A stretch of DNA of 64,000 bases, taken from JACMLD01 sp963705285. GTDB taxonomy: Bacteria > Bacteroidota > Bacteroidia > Chitinophagales > Chitinophagaceae. Of the stretch, positions 20,001-28,911 are shown piece after piece. The notes beneath the pieces were generated by a model, which worked only from the letters and a program-made list of their open reading frames with translations, made no database searches and was not told where the DNA came from. A program made the translations under genes and the position numbers. Each line of letters begins with the position of its first letter. Position 1 is the stretch's first letter. The stretch is taken from positions 3,224,001 to 3,288,000 of the forward strand of contig OY970066.1 in the NCBI GenBank assembly GCA_963705285.1, written 5' to 3'.

Positions 20001-20265
20001 TCGAATTCCCCTCTAATTGTACTTCTGACGGGAGGTAGCCAGTATGGCTAACTACAAGCGCAGTTACTTTATTAGTAACAGAAAATGTAAACTGTCCTTT
20101 ATCGTTAGTTAAGGTAGATGTTTTTGTCCCCTTAATGGTTACCGTAGCACCTCCTAAGGGCTGCTTATTATCAGAGGAGACAACCGTACCGGCAATTTTC
20201 CGGGATTGGGTAAATGCAGAGAAGGCACTAAAACATATTAAAAGCACCAGGAGGGTTTTTTTCAT
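17050..20265 (-). CDS. SusC-family TonB-linked outer-membrane transporter (pair 2)
   Basis: 1071 residues. Signal peptide MKKTLLVLLICFSAFSAFTQ, carboxypeptidase-like domain (about 22-100), plug domain from DDVVVVGYGTVRKKDLTGTV with ILVRGGTSVTGSNDPLYIVDG, then a beta barrel. I start at the ATG at 20265; the frame also opens from a TTG six bases upstream. A phased TTTC repeat (20336-20358) lies about 70 bp upstream, and the preceding GH105 gene is separated by 430 bp, so this is the first gene of a susC2-susD2-DUF5123 transcript. Confidence 0.95.
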   Translation of the reverse strand: MKKTLLVLLICFSAFSAFTQSRKIAGTVVSSDNKQPLGGATVTIKGTKTSTLTNDKGQFTFSVTNKVTALVVSHTGYLPSEVQLEGNSNFTIELISEVKDLDDVVVVGYGTVRKKDLTGTVASISASQLEKIPVSSAAEALTGRLPGVQVTTSDGEPGTAVTILVRGGTSVTGSNDPLYIVDGFRVNSINDIPPSDIESINVLKDAATTAIYGASGANGVIIVTTKSAKSSQKTIISYNSFVTGRKLARKLDVLSPYEYVLMQYEYAVLNKSLPDFTTRFGSYNDLELYKYQKGTDWQDELFGKMVYSQQQNLNISGGNEKTKVSLSLSYNKDAGQKPPNGLDRKYMSLKLNHAISKVIKLDFAMRYTNTNVNGAGTSGSSNFKIKDAITTRPVNGIADYLVFDPNLSDDDLYEQFRDDALRKGPNQLNQNDYRKRETKVLNFNIAPSWAITKDITWRSEFGYDFSWASSRRYYDSLTTTAKNNGGLPAIDLGNSYFNSYRITNTLNFANLLKSKKNNLGILLGQELFILGKGFDNTMQVIGFPLDMPVLKTFASLAQGTTLTNKSYDDPGSKVASFFGRAIYQYKERYIFNFTSRFDGSSKFAPGKQWGFFPAASAAWRISSEKFMDKVKFVSDLKLRVSYGIAGNNNIGDDLYRTLFSISQSAPYGVGNAPQPYYNYSSSKLANPDLRWETTITRNIGVDFELFAGKISGTIDAYHNTTKDLLVESKIPTSTGFSIQQQNIGQTSNRGIELSLISNLVSGKKFQLNANFNISFNKFNIDKLDGVNERNYNSGWASTDLRYADDYKVIVGQGVGLMYGFVADGMYTVDDFIQNGTGYTLKSGVPDSRGMNALGVTGLRPGVVKFKDLDGNGIIDINDRTVIGHGQPKSFGGFGLNAAYKGFDISTFFNFVTGNNVYNAAKIRFNMQYRTTYLNMLGTVNYDNRYHYIDAAGNLVTDLVELTKLNPNPSIWSPFSMGLTSPVVSSWAIEDGSFLRLNTISIGYTLPKKLTSKAYINKFRVYCTVYNAFLWTKYSGYDPEVNTLRNNGLTPGFDESAYPRSRNFTAGVNVTF

Positions 20266-20335
20266 AAACAAGCTAATTTGATGTTTGCTAAACTAAAGAA
20301 AAACAAAATATTAATTTATGTTTTTCTTTTTATAT

Positions 20336-20358
20336 TTTCAATTATTTTCGATTTTCGA
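20336..20358. promoter_or_regulatory. Candidate operator upstream of susC2
   Basis: TTTCAATTATTTTCG followed by ATTTTCG. The two TTTC units start 10 bp apart (20336, 20346) and a third at 20353. It differs by one base from the TTTCGATTATTTTCG found upstream of the deoR gene. Confidence 0.5.
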
Positions 20359-20697
20359 AAATGTTATTTCTTTTTAATAGGAGGAAATTTATTTTTTGAT
20401 TGGAAAAGATTGATTGCAACATCTCCCAAAATGAAAGGTATTAGCTTATAAATTATTGATAGTGAATAGTTAGAAGGCTGGTCATGCCTAGTATTTTTAA
20501 CGCACTATTCAAAATAGGTTCTGATTATTTTTTACCTGAATTTTTGACCTCCCTGAGTAATTATTAATGACTGCCTATACCTTTTAAGGTACCTCCACTG
20601 TGGGTGATAGGCAGGTTCGGAAAGACCGGCAATTACCAAATGGAAAATGCATAAATGAACCCGATATCTATAAAATATTTATTATTACGCATCATTC
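20359..20697. other. Spacer between GH105 and susC2
   Basis: No coding region seen. Contains an inverted repeat CTGCCTAT / ATAGGCAG (20571-20578 with 20607-20614) without a T run directly after it on either strand. It could be a weak terminator for the GH105 transcript or an RNA structure in the susC2 upstream region. Confidence 0.3.
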
Positions 20698-22110
20698 TCA
20701 CTTCTTTGGCCATTCACTTTTTAAAATAAAATGAAAAGTGCTGTTGATTGCATCAGGCTTTGCTTTAATTATTTCAAACTTATCATTTCTCAGCAGTCGA
20801 ATCATTTCTGCTCCTGCATATAAGACGGGGCCATAACCGTGTGTAGCATAAATACTTTTTCCACGGTAGTAATAATAAGTATTATCATGTGCAAAGGTTG
20901 TTCCTTCGCAGGTGCCATCTACTGCTCCGTTAGCGAGCACTTGTGTATTTGTTGCATTCCAGCCTGTGAGTGCGACAGGCCCATACACATGGCTTATCCA
21001 TCCTTCATTAATGCCCTTGGCTATCGCATAAGTAAACATAGCTGTACAAGAAGTTTCCAGGTACGTATCATTTTTGTCAACCAGGTTATGCCAAAAGCCG
21101 GTGCCATCTTGAAGCTCTGCAAGGCAGCGTATTTGTGATCGATATAAATGAATAATTTCAGCACGACCCTTATAATTTTCAGGCAAAGCTCCCAGCACTT
21201 CAGCCATACTTAATAAAGCCCAACCATTTGCACGGCCCCAGTAAAACCGGGGATCATAACCCGCAGAGTTTACATTCCATCCATGATCAAAAAGACCTTT
21301 CTCAGGCACGTAAAGCCGCTTTGCCATTTGCAATACCTGATTTACGGCATCGTCAAAATATTTATTGTCCTTTGTCAGTACACCCATATTCACCAGAAAA
21401 GGAATGCCCATATACATATCGTCTGACCAAACAGATTCGTATTGCGGCCTGTGTCGGGCAAGTGTTCCGTCATGAAGACGAAATTGTCCTTTGGATATAT
21501 AATCTGCAGTACGATTGATCAATTCCAGGTAATCCTTGTTTTTGGTTTTGAGATAAGTTTTGATTAATGCTGTCCCTATTGACCCACAATCATCCAATGC
21601 TTCAAAATGAAGTATTCTTCCCCAAGGGCCAATCCTTTGTTCTGCAGCTTTACCCAGGCTTTTCTTTAGGTAAGGCAGATTATTGACAACATAATTATAG
21701 AACTTAATATTGTCGGAGAAAAAAGCAGTATCTCCTGTTACCTTAGTTATATAATCAAAAGCAGAAAGAACTACACCATGCGTATATGACCATTCACTCG
21801 AAAATCCATTAGATGGAGTTGCATTTGGATTTAGGATCGAAAAATCCGTAATGGTTTTATTTGTTTTAGCATCGATTACCGTCTGCGGACTTGTAGATTC
21901 ATAATAGTGACGCACAAGATTCAGCACAGACTTGATGCTATCTGCATTTGGAAAAGTATAGGAGACAGGATAGTTTGGAATACTTCCTGCGATTGGTTTC
22001 TGTGCAAAAATGCCGGTACTGCAAAGTGTAACAAGCATCATCACCAATAGCGCCTTATAATTTCCGGCAAATTCTCCACGTACCGTGCTTATAAAGTTTA
22101 GTCTTTTCAT
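20698..22110 (-). CDS. GH105 unsaturated galacturonyl/rhamnogalacturonyl hydrolase
   Basis: Hydrolyses the 4,5-unsaturated uronic acid left at the non-reducing end of pectin oligosaccharides by lyases. 470 residues with a secretion signal (about 1-36), then an (alpha/alpha)6 barrel. Family features: HFEALDDCGSIG (about 168-178), YESVWSDDMYMGIPFL around residue 228 with the Asp pair that includes the catalytic acid in YteR-like enzymes, and FYWGRANGWALL near 290. Periplasmic location is likely. Being secreted, it fits downstream of the PL1 and PL10 lyases in the same locus. First gene after the DUF1593/AKR group, with 28 bp to the upstream gene. Confidence 0.88.
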   Translation of the reverse strand: MKRLNFISTVRGEFAGNYKALLVMMLVTLCSTGIFAQKPIAGSIPNYPVSYTFPNADSIKSVLNLVRHYYESTSPQTVIDAKTNKTITDFSILNPNATPSNGFSSEWSYTHGVVLSAFDYITKVTGDTAFFSDNIKFYNYVVNNLPYLKKSLGKAAEQRIGPWGRILHFEALDDCGSIGTALIKTYLKTKNKDYLELINRTADYISKGQFRLHDGTLARHRPQYESVWSDDMYMGIPFLVNMGVLTKDNKYFDDAVNQVLQMAKRLYVPEKGLFDHGWNVNSAGYDPRFYWGRANGWALLSMAEVLGALPENYKGRAEIIHLYRSQIRCLAELQDGTGFWHNLVDKNDTYLETSCTAMFTYAIAKGINEGWISHVYGPVALTGWNATNTQVLANGAVDGTCEGTTFAHDNTYYYYRGKSIYATHGYGPVLYAGAEMIRLLRNDKFEIIKAKPDAINSTFHFILKSEWPKK

Positions 22111-22138
22111 TTAAGTCGTTTTTTATTTCAGTTAATAT

Positions 22139-23590
22139 TTATTGAACCGTAACCACCACACGCTGATACCTTGTTATCCGGGGTGTTCCGTTATCGATGA
22201 CCTCGCAGATAATATGAATTGTTTCTCCATTAACTGCATTAAGAGGCACATTAAAAGAAGTGGCTTTCTTTTTTTCATTCCTGATTTTAATAGCTCCGTT
22301 ATACGTGTCTGCTTCTTCATATTGCCACCAGGTATAGGTCAGCATATCACCATCGGGATCTGATGTTCCTTTGGCACACAGCTTTATTTTGGTTCCTTGC
22401 TTTGCCGTGATATCCAACGCATTTTTCAGGTGTACTACTGGTGCATGATTGGCATCTTTAAAAGATTTTACACACCAATCGGCCCTGGCTGCAAAATCGT
22501 TTTGAAATGCAGGAGTCCAACGCCACATTGGTTTGAAATAGGCGCGGTGGTTACTATCGGATGTAGCTGTATTCCCTTTTTTTGAACTCACTCTTCCCCA
22601 ACCATTACTACCATACCAGCGCCCTTCCGGATATTTATAATTTTTATCTGGCACCGGATCGAGCCATGTATTATTTCGAACCAGTATATAGCGCCCACCC
22701 CAACCACCCCAATCGGGATGTTCAAGATTACGCAGACCGATTTCAATCTCATGCATAAAAGCAGGTGAATCACCTTCAGACCTGAAGTCTCCTTCAACAA
22801 ATCCGTCTTCTCCTTTTTTATGTGCCTTATACAAGGAACAAAGCGGGCCGTGATTTTCAAGGATGTTTTTTTTCATCCACTCCGCTTCATAATATTGATG
22901 CATTTCTTTGGGCTGGGTATTCTTCCAGCGATAGGCGATTGCTTCAAACTGATCGGAATTGATGGTCAAAATATTGTACTTGCCCCAATGTGGCTTTATG
23001 TATGCCTGGTAGGTTGAATCCTGTTCCCAAATAAAGAAGAAGCGCATCTTTTTTGCCACCTCTTGCATTCTATCCGGATGCTCTTGTTCGATAGTTTTTA
23101 ATGCACGGGCAAGTGTATTCGTACCACCCCATGCCTGCATCCATATCGGCCGACTGTCAGATTTATCTAATAATACTTTTACTATCAGTTGTGAACCCTC
23201 AGTAACCTGGTCCATTTCACCTTCCAGTTCTACATTGCCCAATACAGTACGCGCCCGTAAGTATGCAGGGGTTGGATAAGTTTTATCATGCTGAATTAAA
23301 TTTGGATACACTTTTTCATACGCATCCAGGTAAGGATTCATCCAATCATCTCCCGCCCATTTATGACCATGCCAATGGTATTGCGAACTGGTTGTAATTA
23401 TGCCTTCAATATCCCAGTCATTAGCGTAAAGTAAGCATCGTACCATCGAACATTCATCATCAATTTCGCCATCGCTTAAAACTATTACACGTGGCTTTTC
23501 AATTTTATTTTGAGCTGTTACAATACTGGTAGTTGAAATCACTAGAAGTAACATCAACACCACCTTCATTAAATAATTTGTTTTTTTCAT
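22139..23590 (-). CDS. DUF1593 secreted protein, nucleoside-hydrolase-like (copy A)
   Basis: 483 residues, signal peptide to about residue 26 (TAQN). Residues about 30-320 match DUF1593, whose fold is nucleoside-hydrolase-like: the motif LSDGEIDDECSMVRCLL stands where nucleoside hydrolases carry the Ca2+-binding DxDxxxDD, followed by WMQAWGGTNTLARALK. Residues about 375-483 form an Ig-like C-terminal domain (TWWQYEEADTY; RYQRVVVTV). Closely similar to copy C (32531-33991). Likely a secreted glycosidase acting on a furanoside; the substrate is not known. Lies between GH105 and an aldo/keto reductase gene. Confidence 0.8.
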   Translation of the reverse strand: MKKTNYLMKVVLMLLLVISTTSIVTAQNKIEKPRVIVLSDGEIDDECSMVRCLLYANDWDIEGIITTSSQYHWHGHKWAGDDWMNPYLDAYEKVYPNLIQHDKTYPTPAYLRARTVLGNVELEGEMDQVTEGSQLIVKVLLDKSDSRPIWMQAWGGTNTLARALKTIEQEHPDRMQEVAKKMRFFFIWEQDSTYQAYIKPHWGKYNILTINSDQFEAIAYRWKNTQPKEMHQYYEAEWMKKNILENHGPLCSLYKAHKKGEDGFVEGDFRSEGDSPAFMHEIEIGLRNLEHPDWGGWGGRYILVRNNTWLDPVPDKNYKYPEGRWYGSNGWGRVSSKKGNTATSDSNHRAYFKPMWRWTPAFQNDFAARADWCVKSFKDANHAPVVHLKNALDITAKQGTKIKLCAKGTSDPDGDMLTYTWWQYEEADTYNGAIKIRNEKKKATSFNVPLNAVNGETIHIICEVIDNGTPRITRYQRVVVTVQ

Positions 23591-23601
23591 AAGTGCACTG
23601 T

Positions 23602-24450
23602 TTAAAAATTAAAATTGGCAGGATTTGGCCCGAAACGCTTTCCCTTATCTAACGCATCCAATGCGTTCATATCTTCTTTCGAAAGTTCGAAGTCAAATAC
23701 CTGTTTGTTCTCCAAAATGCGTTCGGGATTTACAGATTTCGGGATAGTTACTACACCATGCTGCAAATTCCAACGCAGGGTAATTTGAGCCGCGGACTTG
23801 TTGTATTTTTTTCCTATTTCCCCTATAGATGTTACCGAAATAATATGTCCCTGCATTAATGGACTCCACGCTTCTATCTGGATTTGATGCTTCCGGCAGA
23901 ATTTTAATAATTCCGGTTGAACAAGGTAAGGATGAAACTCAATTTGGTTTACAGCCGGTACAATGTTGCCGGCTTTCAAAATATCTTTTAGATGAGGAGC
24001 CAAAAAATTACTAACGCCTATTGCTTTTGCACGGCCGCTTTTATAAATTGTTTCCATCTCCTGCCAGGTATCTTTGTAACAACCGGCTACAGGCCAATGC
24101 ACCAGGTACAAATCAACGTAGCCGGTTTGAAGCCGTTCCAAACTTTCCTCAAAAGCTGCTAATGTTCGTTTTTTGCGCTGGTCTTCATTCCAAACTTTGG
24201 TGGTCAGAAAGATTTCCCCGCGTGGGATACCACTTTCTTTAATGGATTTGCCAACACCAGCTTCATTGCCATATACGGCGGCTGTATCAATACTGCGATA
24301 ACCGGTTTCCAGCGCATATTTAACTGAGGATTCTACTTCATTGCCCTCTTTTATTTGATAAACACCAAAGCCCAGCCAGGGCATTTTAAGCCCATTGTTT
24401 AGAATGCTGCAATCGTTTATGTTATTTATCATGTCGTTATTCAATTCCAC
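23602..24450 (-). CDS. Aldo/keto reductase
   Basis: NAD(P)H-dependent carbonyl reductase, 282 residues, TIM barrel, no signal peptide, hence cytoplasmic. The catalytic tetrad is visible: Asp and Tyr in YRSIDTAAVYGNEAG, Lys in LTTKVWN, His in YLVHWPV. The cofactor-binding IPKSVNPERI block is present near the C-terminus. It belongs to the 2,5-diketogluconate-reductase-like group. It is one of few cytoplasmic enzymes amid secreted pectinases, and may reduce a keto-uronate or an aldose from pectin (inference). Starts could also be at internal Met7. Confidence 0.9.
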   Translation of the reverse strand: MELNNDMINNINDCSILNNGLKMPWLGFGVYQIKEGNEVESSVKYALETGYRSIDTAAVYGNEAGVGKSIKESGIPRGEIFLTTKVWNEDQRKKRTLAAFEESLERLQTGYVDLYLVHWPVAGCYKDTWQEMETIYKSGRAKAIGVSNFLAPHLKDILKAGNIVPAVNQIEFHPYLVQPELLKFCRKHQIQIEAWSPLMQGHIISVTSIGEIGKKYNKSAAQITLRWNLQHGVVTIPKSVNPERILENKQVFDFELSKEDMNALDALDKGKRFGPNPANFNF

Positions 24451-24498
24451 TTTTTGTCTTCAGAAAAAAAATATAAATTTCTTCAACACCAATTTATT

Positions 24499-25896
24499 TT
24501 ATTGCTCAATCTTTTTTCCATTAATTACCAGGTTGTTGAAATGAATGTCTTTTGTTTTACCTGAAATGGAGTTTCCTTTTGCAACACCATTGAAATTGCA
24601 ATTAGATAAGTTGATGTTGTACACACTGACCTGGTCTTTGAGCCCGGCAATAAATACACCGTAGCCACTTTTCTGACAAGTGACATTTTCCATGTAAATG
24701 TTTCTTACAGTTGGGAAATATATTCTTTCGCCAAGTTCCTTAGGTTCGTACAACAGGTCAATATCCAAAATGCCTCTTTTACACTGACCAACTGTAATGT
24801 TCCTGACGTAAATATTTTCCATCACCCCGCCACGGATGGTATTGCTTTTTAAACGAATGACACGCTCCAGTTCGGGGCTATCCATGTTGCAGTTTTCTAC
24901 AAAAAGATTTTTGTAGCCACCAGTAATTTCGCTACCTATTACAACTCCTCCGTGGCCATTTTTCATTTCGCAATTCCGGACAATTATATTCTCGCTCGGT
25001 TTCATCCACAAACGCCCATCGTTATTCCTTCCTGATTTTATTGCAATGCAATCATCACCTGTATTGAAAAAACATTTTTCGATCAAAACATTTGCACAAG
25101 ATTCAGGGTCGCAACCATCGCCATTCGGGCCATCATTTTCTATATAAACGCCACGAACGGTAAGGTTTTCGCACATCAACGGATGAATAACCCAAAAAGG
25201 GGAACGCAATAATTTCACACCTTCGATCAGCACATTTTTGCATAGGTAGAAATTGATCAGTTGCGGACGCAGTCCATCTTCTTTAGTCATTATCCTTTGG
25301 GTGACCGGCATTTTGGCGATAGACCATTGTTGTAATTTGGGGCGGCCTGTTTTCTGCGAAATATCGCCTTCTTTCCATCCGAACCGCGGCGCTCCGCATT
25401 TCTTCCACCAGTTATCATTTTCTGCTGCACCATCGATGGTTCCTTTACCGGTTATGGCTATATTTTTTTCGCCGTAGGCATATATCAGTGGTTGTAAATT
25501 ATAGCAGTCGAGCCCTTCCCAGCGGGTTAATACTGTAGGAAAATAATCGGCATCGGTTGTAAATAGCAGTACAGCTCCTTCGCTTAGATACAGGTTCACA
25601 TCGCTTTTCAGCGTAATAGGCGCAGTATGCCAAACCCCTGCAGGAACCACTACTCTTCCTCCGCCATTCATGCTGCACGTGGCAATGGCCCGGTTGATGG
25701 ATTCGTGGTTGAGAATTTTAGAATCGTTGGGTTTTGCACCAAAGTCAATTATGTTATAGTCCTTGTTTTTAAAAACAGGAGCTTTGATATTTTTTTGAAT
25801 GTTGGGATATATATCACGCCATGCAGTTGCCGCATCCTGCCCATAAGCCCAAGCGATTAAATTGGATACGATAATTAAAAGGAGAACTTTTTTCAT
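24499..25896 (-). CDS. GH28 polygalacturonase-like glycosidase
   Basis: Hydrolyses alpha-galacturonosidic links of pectin (family knowledge). 465 residues, signal peptide to about residue 20, right-handed beta-helix. GH28 active-site blocks are visible: NDGPNGDGCDPESC (about 252-265), NTGDDCIAIKSGRN (about 276-290), GHGGVVIGSE (about 313-322) and the RLKS block near 343. All three catalytic Asp positions appear intact. Exo versus endo mode and the exact linkage cannot be told. It lies 49 bp downstream of the AKR gene's upstream region and 5 bp after a PL1 gene, within one tight run. Confidence 0.9.
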   Translation of the reverse strand: MKKVLLLIIVSNLIAWAYGQDAATAWRDIYPNIQKNIKAPVFKNKDYNIIDFGAKPNDSKILNHESINRAIATCSMNGGGRVVVPAGVWHTAPITLKSDVNLYLSEGAVLLFTTDADYFPTVLTRWEGLDCYNLQPLIYAYGEKNIAITGKGTIDGAAENDNWWKKCGAPRFGWKEGDISQKTGRPKLQQWSIAKMPVTQRIMTKEDGLRPQLINFYLCKNVLIEGVKLLRSPFWVIHPLMCENLTVRGVYIENDGPNGDGCDPESCANVLIEKCFFNTGDDCIAIKSGRNNDGRLWMKPSENIIVRNCEMKNGHGGVVIGSEITGGYKNLFVENCNMDSPELERVIRLKSNTIRGGVMENIYVRNITVGQCKRGILDIDLLYEPKELGERIYFPTVRNIYMENVTCQKSGYGVFIAGLKDQVSVYNINLSNCNFNGVAKGNSISGKTKDIHFNNLVINGKKIEQ

Positions 25897-25901
25897 TATA
25901 A

Positions 25902-27347
25902 TTATTTTATACTATTTAAATATATCTCCAGCATAGTATAACCATCTTTACCCACTGTATTTCTATCAGCAGAATCATTAGGGTTCAGGTTATTTTTTGT
26001 TTCCCATTCATCCGGCATACCATCATGATCAGTATCTATGGGAGCAGGGATGCTTTTTAATGCCGGCCATCCACCTACATCGCCCGGTGTATCTATAATG
26101 CCGGTTTTTTTTGATGGGTTGGCAATTTTTTTGGTTTGTTTGTATGTGGTGCCTTCGTAGGTAGCATAGCCCTCTTTGGCTTCTTTTAGTATCCTTGCAT
26201 CAATAATGTCTCTTTTGGGTAAGCTGGCACCTGCATTTTCAATTACCAGATTAAAAGCTTCTTTAGCTGGTTGCTGGTTGATTGGCATCGATTCCCAGGG
26301 CTTTTCCATTTTCACATATTGCAGGTTGACTGCACCACCTTGTGGCTGCACACCGCCATTCCAGTTGTCGGCTGTGACATTTGAATTTCCTTCAACTACG
26401 TTTCCGGAGATATACCACTTACCAAAATCACTCACATCATTACGCATGGCAGGATTGGCAATGCGATAGGATATATCACCTGGTTGGGTTGCCGACCCGG
26501 GCTTATAATAATTGTTAACAATATTGAATTTTGAAAAAGAAAATCTGGGATCACCAGCCTGCTGATTTTCGCCACCATACATACTGTTATAACCCCAGTT
26601 GTATAAAACATTATTTCTATAATCAGTATAACCTGAACCTGATGCCATGCGTGGATTACGGCTGCTGTTATGTGCAATAAGGTTGTGGTGATAAGTGCCA
26701 AAATTTGATCCCCAAATACCACCGAAACCATGAGCTCCTTTAATGTGAGTAGAATTGAACATACTTTCTGAGATAATACACCACTGAACGGTCATGCTAT
26801 CACAATGATAAATGGACATTGTTTCATCAACACTCCAGCTTGCAGACACATGATCTATAATAAGATGTTTTATAAACCTGCCTGACATGGCATCGTAATC
26901 CACCCCTGATTGACCGCCCAGACGCACTCTTAAATACCTGATGATAACATTGTCTGCTCCAATAGTCAGCGGATGATTTTTCAGGCAGATACCATCACCC
27001 GGCGCAGTCTGACCTGCAATGGTTATATAAGGATGTTTAATTGAAATGGGACTTGCGAGTTCAATTGTACCTGACACTCTGAATACTACAGTTCTTGGCT
27101 CTTTTGCTTCTACAGCAGCCCTCAAACTTCCTTCTCCTTTATCATTCAAATTTGTTACTTCATAAACAACGCCGCCCCGTCCGCCAACGGTGTACTTACC
27201 ATAGCCTTCAGCCGTTGGAAATGCAGGTGTCCGCTCATCGGAAATTGTCGGAGCTAAATGAGCGTTGTCTGATTTATTTACTGTTTGCTTTGGCGCATTG
27301 CAAGACAAAATAAATATTGCCATTGAAGCTGAAACTATTTTTTTCAT
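25902..27347 (-). CDS. PL1 pectate lyase-like lipoprotein
   Basis: Beta-eliminates de-esterified homogalacturonan (family knowledge). 481 residues, lipoprotein signal with Cys16 (FILSCNA). Beta-helix with the typical start AFPTAEGYGKYTVGGRGG, then EPRTVVFRVSGTIEL, HPYITIAGQTAPGDGI, IIRYLRVRLGG, and NPRMASGSGYTDYRNNVLYNWG. The C-terminal DTDHDGMPDEWETKNNLNPND is a Ca2+-binding thrombospondin-3-like repeat often seen in this PL1 group. Surface or periplasmic. Stop is 6 bp from the GH28 start. Confidence 0.85.
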   Translation of the reverse strand: MKKIVSASMAIFILSCNAPKQTVNKSDNAHLAPTISDERTPAFPTAEGYGKYTVGGRGGVVYEVTNLNDKGEGSLRAAVEAKEPRTVVFRVSGTIELASPISIKHPYITIAGQTAPGDGICLKNHPLTIGADNVIIRYLRVRLGGQSGVDYDAMSGRFIKHLIIDHVSASWSVDETMSIYHCDSMTVQWCIISESMFNSTHIKGAHGFGGIWGSNFGTYHHNLIAHNSSRNPRMASGSGYTDYRNNVLYNWGYNSMYGGENQQAGDPRFSFSKFNIVNNYYKPGSATQPGDISYRIANPAMRNDVSDFGKWYISGNVVEGNSNVTADNWNGGVQPQGGAVNLQYVKMEKPWESMPINQQPAKEAFNLVIENAGASLPKRDIIDARILKEAKEGYATYEGTTYKQTKKIANPSKKTGIIDTPGDVGGWPALKSIPAPIDTDHDGMPDEWETKNNLNPNDSADRNTVGKDGYTMLEIYLNSIK

Positions 27348-27399
27348 AAATAATTTTTTCAGTTTTACCTCTTGGTGATTTTGATTTATTCAATATTTT

Positions 27400-28875
27400 T
27401 TATTCGACAACATCAATAATAACCCGTTGGTACCTTGTTAAACGAGGTGTGCCATTATCAGTAACCGCAAGAATAATATGCATAGTTCCAGTGCCCGGCG
27501 GCATTACCCGGCTCTTCTTAACCATAAGCCATGCATTGGGTTTATCATAGCCAACAATGTCGAGCTTAATTCCTGTTCGGGCATTTGACATGCCACGAGT
27601 GCCCGCTTCCTCATAACAAAACCATTCGTATGAAAGCAGATCTCCATCGGGATCAGTTGTGTTCGCTGCACTTAGATCAATACGATCACCTTGTTTGACT
27701 TTTATATAAGTTGGATTGTCTAGCTTCACTACCGGCGGATGATTTGCCTTATTGTAGGGCATAATCGTCCAATCCATCCGGGCAGCAAAATCATTCTGAT
27801 AAGCTTCACGCCATCTCCAGATTGTTGCCTGGTTGGTTTCGTGCCATTCACCATCTTTGCCTAACACTTCATCATCTGCATTGGTCCATATAGGATGAGT
27901 TTCGGGTTGATAAAACCATTTTTCGGTTTTCGGTGTATACAATTCGTATCGCCCCCCCCAGCTTCCCCAATTAGGATGATCGGGATTGTTAAGGCCATTA
28001 TTAATCAGGTAAAGAAAAGAAGGTGTATCTCCTTCCATCATGTACTCCCAGCGGGGATACATTTTTCCCAGCGGGCCTTTGTTACGGATGTTACGATCGA
28101 GCCATTCGTTGGTTACCAATTCGAAATCTGCACCACCAAAACGGCCATGAAATTTATCGCCACCAATGCCTATCCAAGTACCATGATGAAAACCGCCTCC
28201 AGCATTGGCGCCGGGTGTGACGATATAAAAAAGCCCGGGAAATTCCGCACGGATCCATGGTCCGCTATTATCCTGATCTGAAATGGAGTACACACGAAGT
28301 TTTGAAACAAATTTTGCAAGCTCTGCAGCAGAACGAGTCGATCTTACTTTCCATAATGCCTGGGCCAGCACATTGGGTCCACCCCAAACATTGACCCATA
28401 AAGGTCTTGTCTCGTTACGATCTGTGGCGTTGATCAGCAGTTCAGATCCGGGTGAATCTTTTCCTTCGCCTACACCATTCATTCCACCAACCGGAATTCC
28501 TTTTGAGATAAATTTTTGTAAATACTCCACTTTGGGAAAACCGTGTTCATGCAATTCCAGGTTGTCTCTTACTTTTCCAAAAGCTTCAACTATTTGTTGA
28601 ATGCGATCTGGATTTACTGTTTTTACAACTTCCGTAGCAACAAGCCCTTCAATATCCATCTGGTTTGAATAGGTCATTAAACGGACCATTGACATCTGGT
28701 CATCCGGATCGCCACCTATGTCTGTAAGAACGAATAACCTGGGTTTTTCCTGGGCATTAAGGGTTACACATGTAAGTGAAAAAGCGATGGATAAAATCAA
28801 GAGCCATCTGCTTTGTAATGCCGGAAAAGCAATTCTCATCATAGTTATATTATTTATCAAATTATTTCTGTTCAT
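27400..28875 (-). CDS. DUF1593 secreted protein, nucleoside-hydrolase-like (copy B)
   Basis: 491 residues with a long N-terminal region and a hydrophobic signal (about 20-41, ending LNAQ). The metal-site motif is LTDIGGDPDDQMSMVRLM, a full Dx3DxDD match to the nucleoside-hydrolase pattern; PLWVNVWGGPNVLAQALW follows. C-terminal Ig-like domain from about 385 (GDLLSYEWFCYEEAG; RYQRVIIDVVE). More like copy D (36813-38312) than like A or C. Start could be at Met12 or Met13. Substrate unknown. Confidence 0.8.
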   Translation of the reverse strand: MNRNNLINNITMMRIAFPALQSRWLLILSIAFSLTCVTLNAQEKPRLFVLTDIGGDPDDQMSMVRLMTYSNQMDIEGLVATEVVKTVNPDRIQQIVEAFGKVRDNLELHEHGFPKVEYLQKFISKGIPVGGMNGVGEGKDSPGSELLINATDRNETRPLWVNVWGGPNVLAQALWKVRSTRSAAELAKFVSKLRVYSISDQDNSGPWIRAEFPGLFYIVTPGANAGGGFHHGTWIGIGGDKFHGRFGGADFELVTNEWLDRNIRNKGPLGKMYPRWEYMMEGDTPSFLYLINNGLNNPDHPNWGSWGGRYELYTPKTEKWFYQPETHPIWTNADDEVLGKDGEWHETNQATIWRWREAYQNDFAARMDWTIMPYNKANHPPVVKLDNPTYIKVKQGDRIDLSAANTTDPDGDLLSYEWFCYEEAGTRGMSNARTGIKLDIVGYDKPNAWLMVKKSRVMPPGTGTMHIILAVTDNGTPRLTRYQRVIIDVVE

Positions 28876-28911
28876 TTAAAAAAATAACTTCTGGCATTTT
28901 TTTAGATAAGA

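Noticed and set aside
23602..24450. Aldo/keto reductase as a dedicated apiose reductase or dehydrogenase
   Set aside because: The tetrad supports a general carbonyl reductase only; it lies among the secreted pectinases, far from the catabolic genes, and substrate cannot be inferred.
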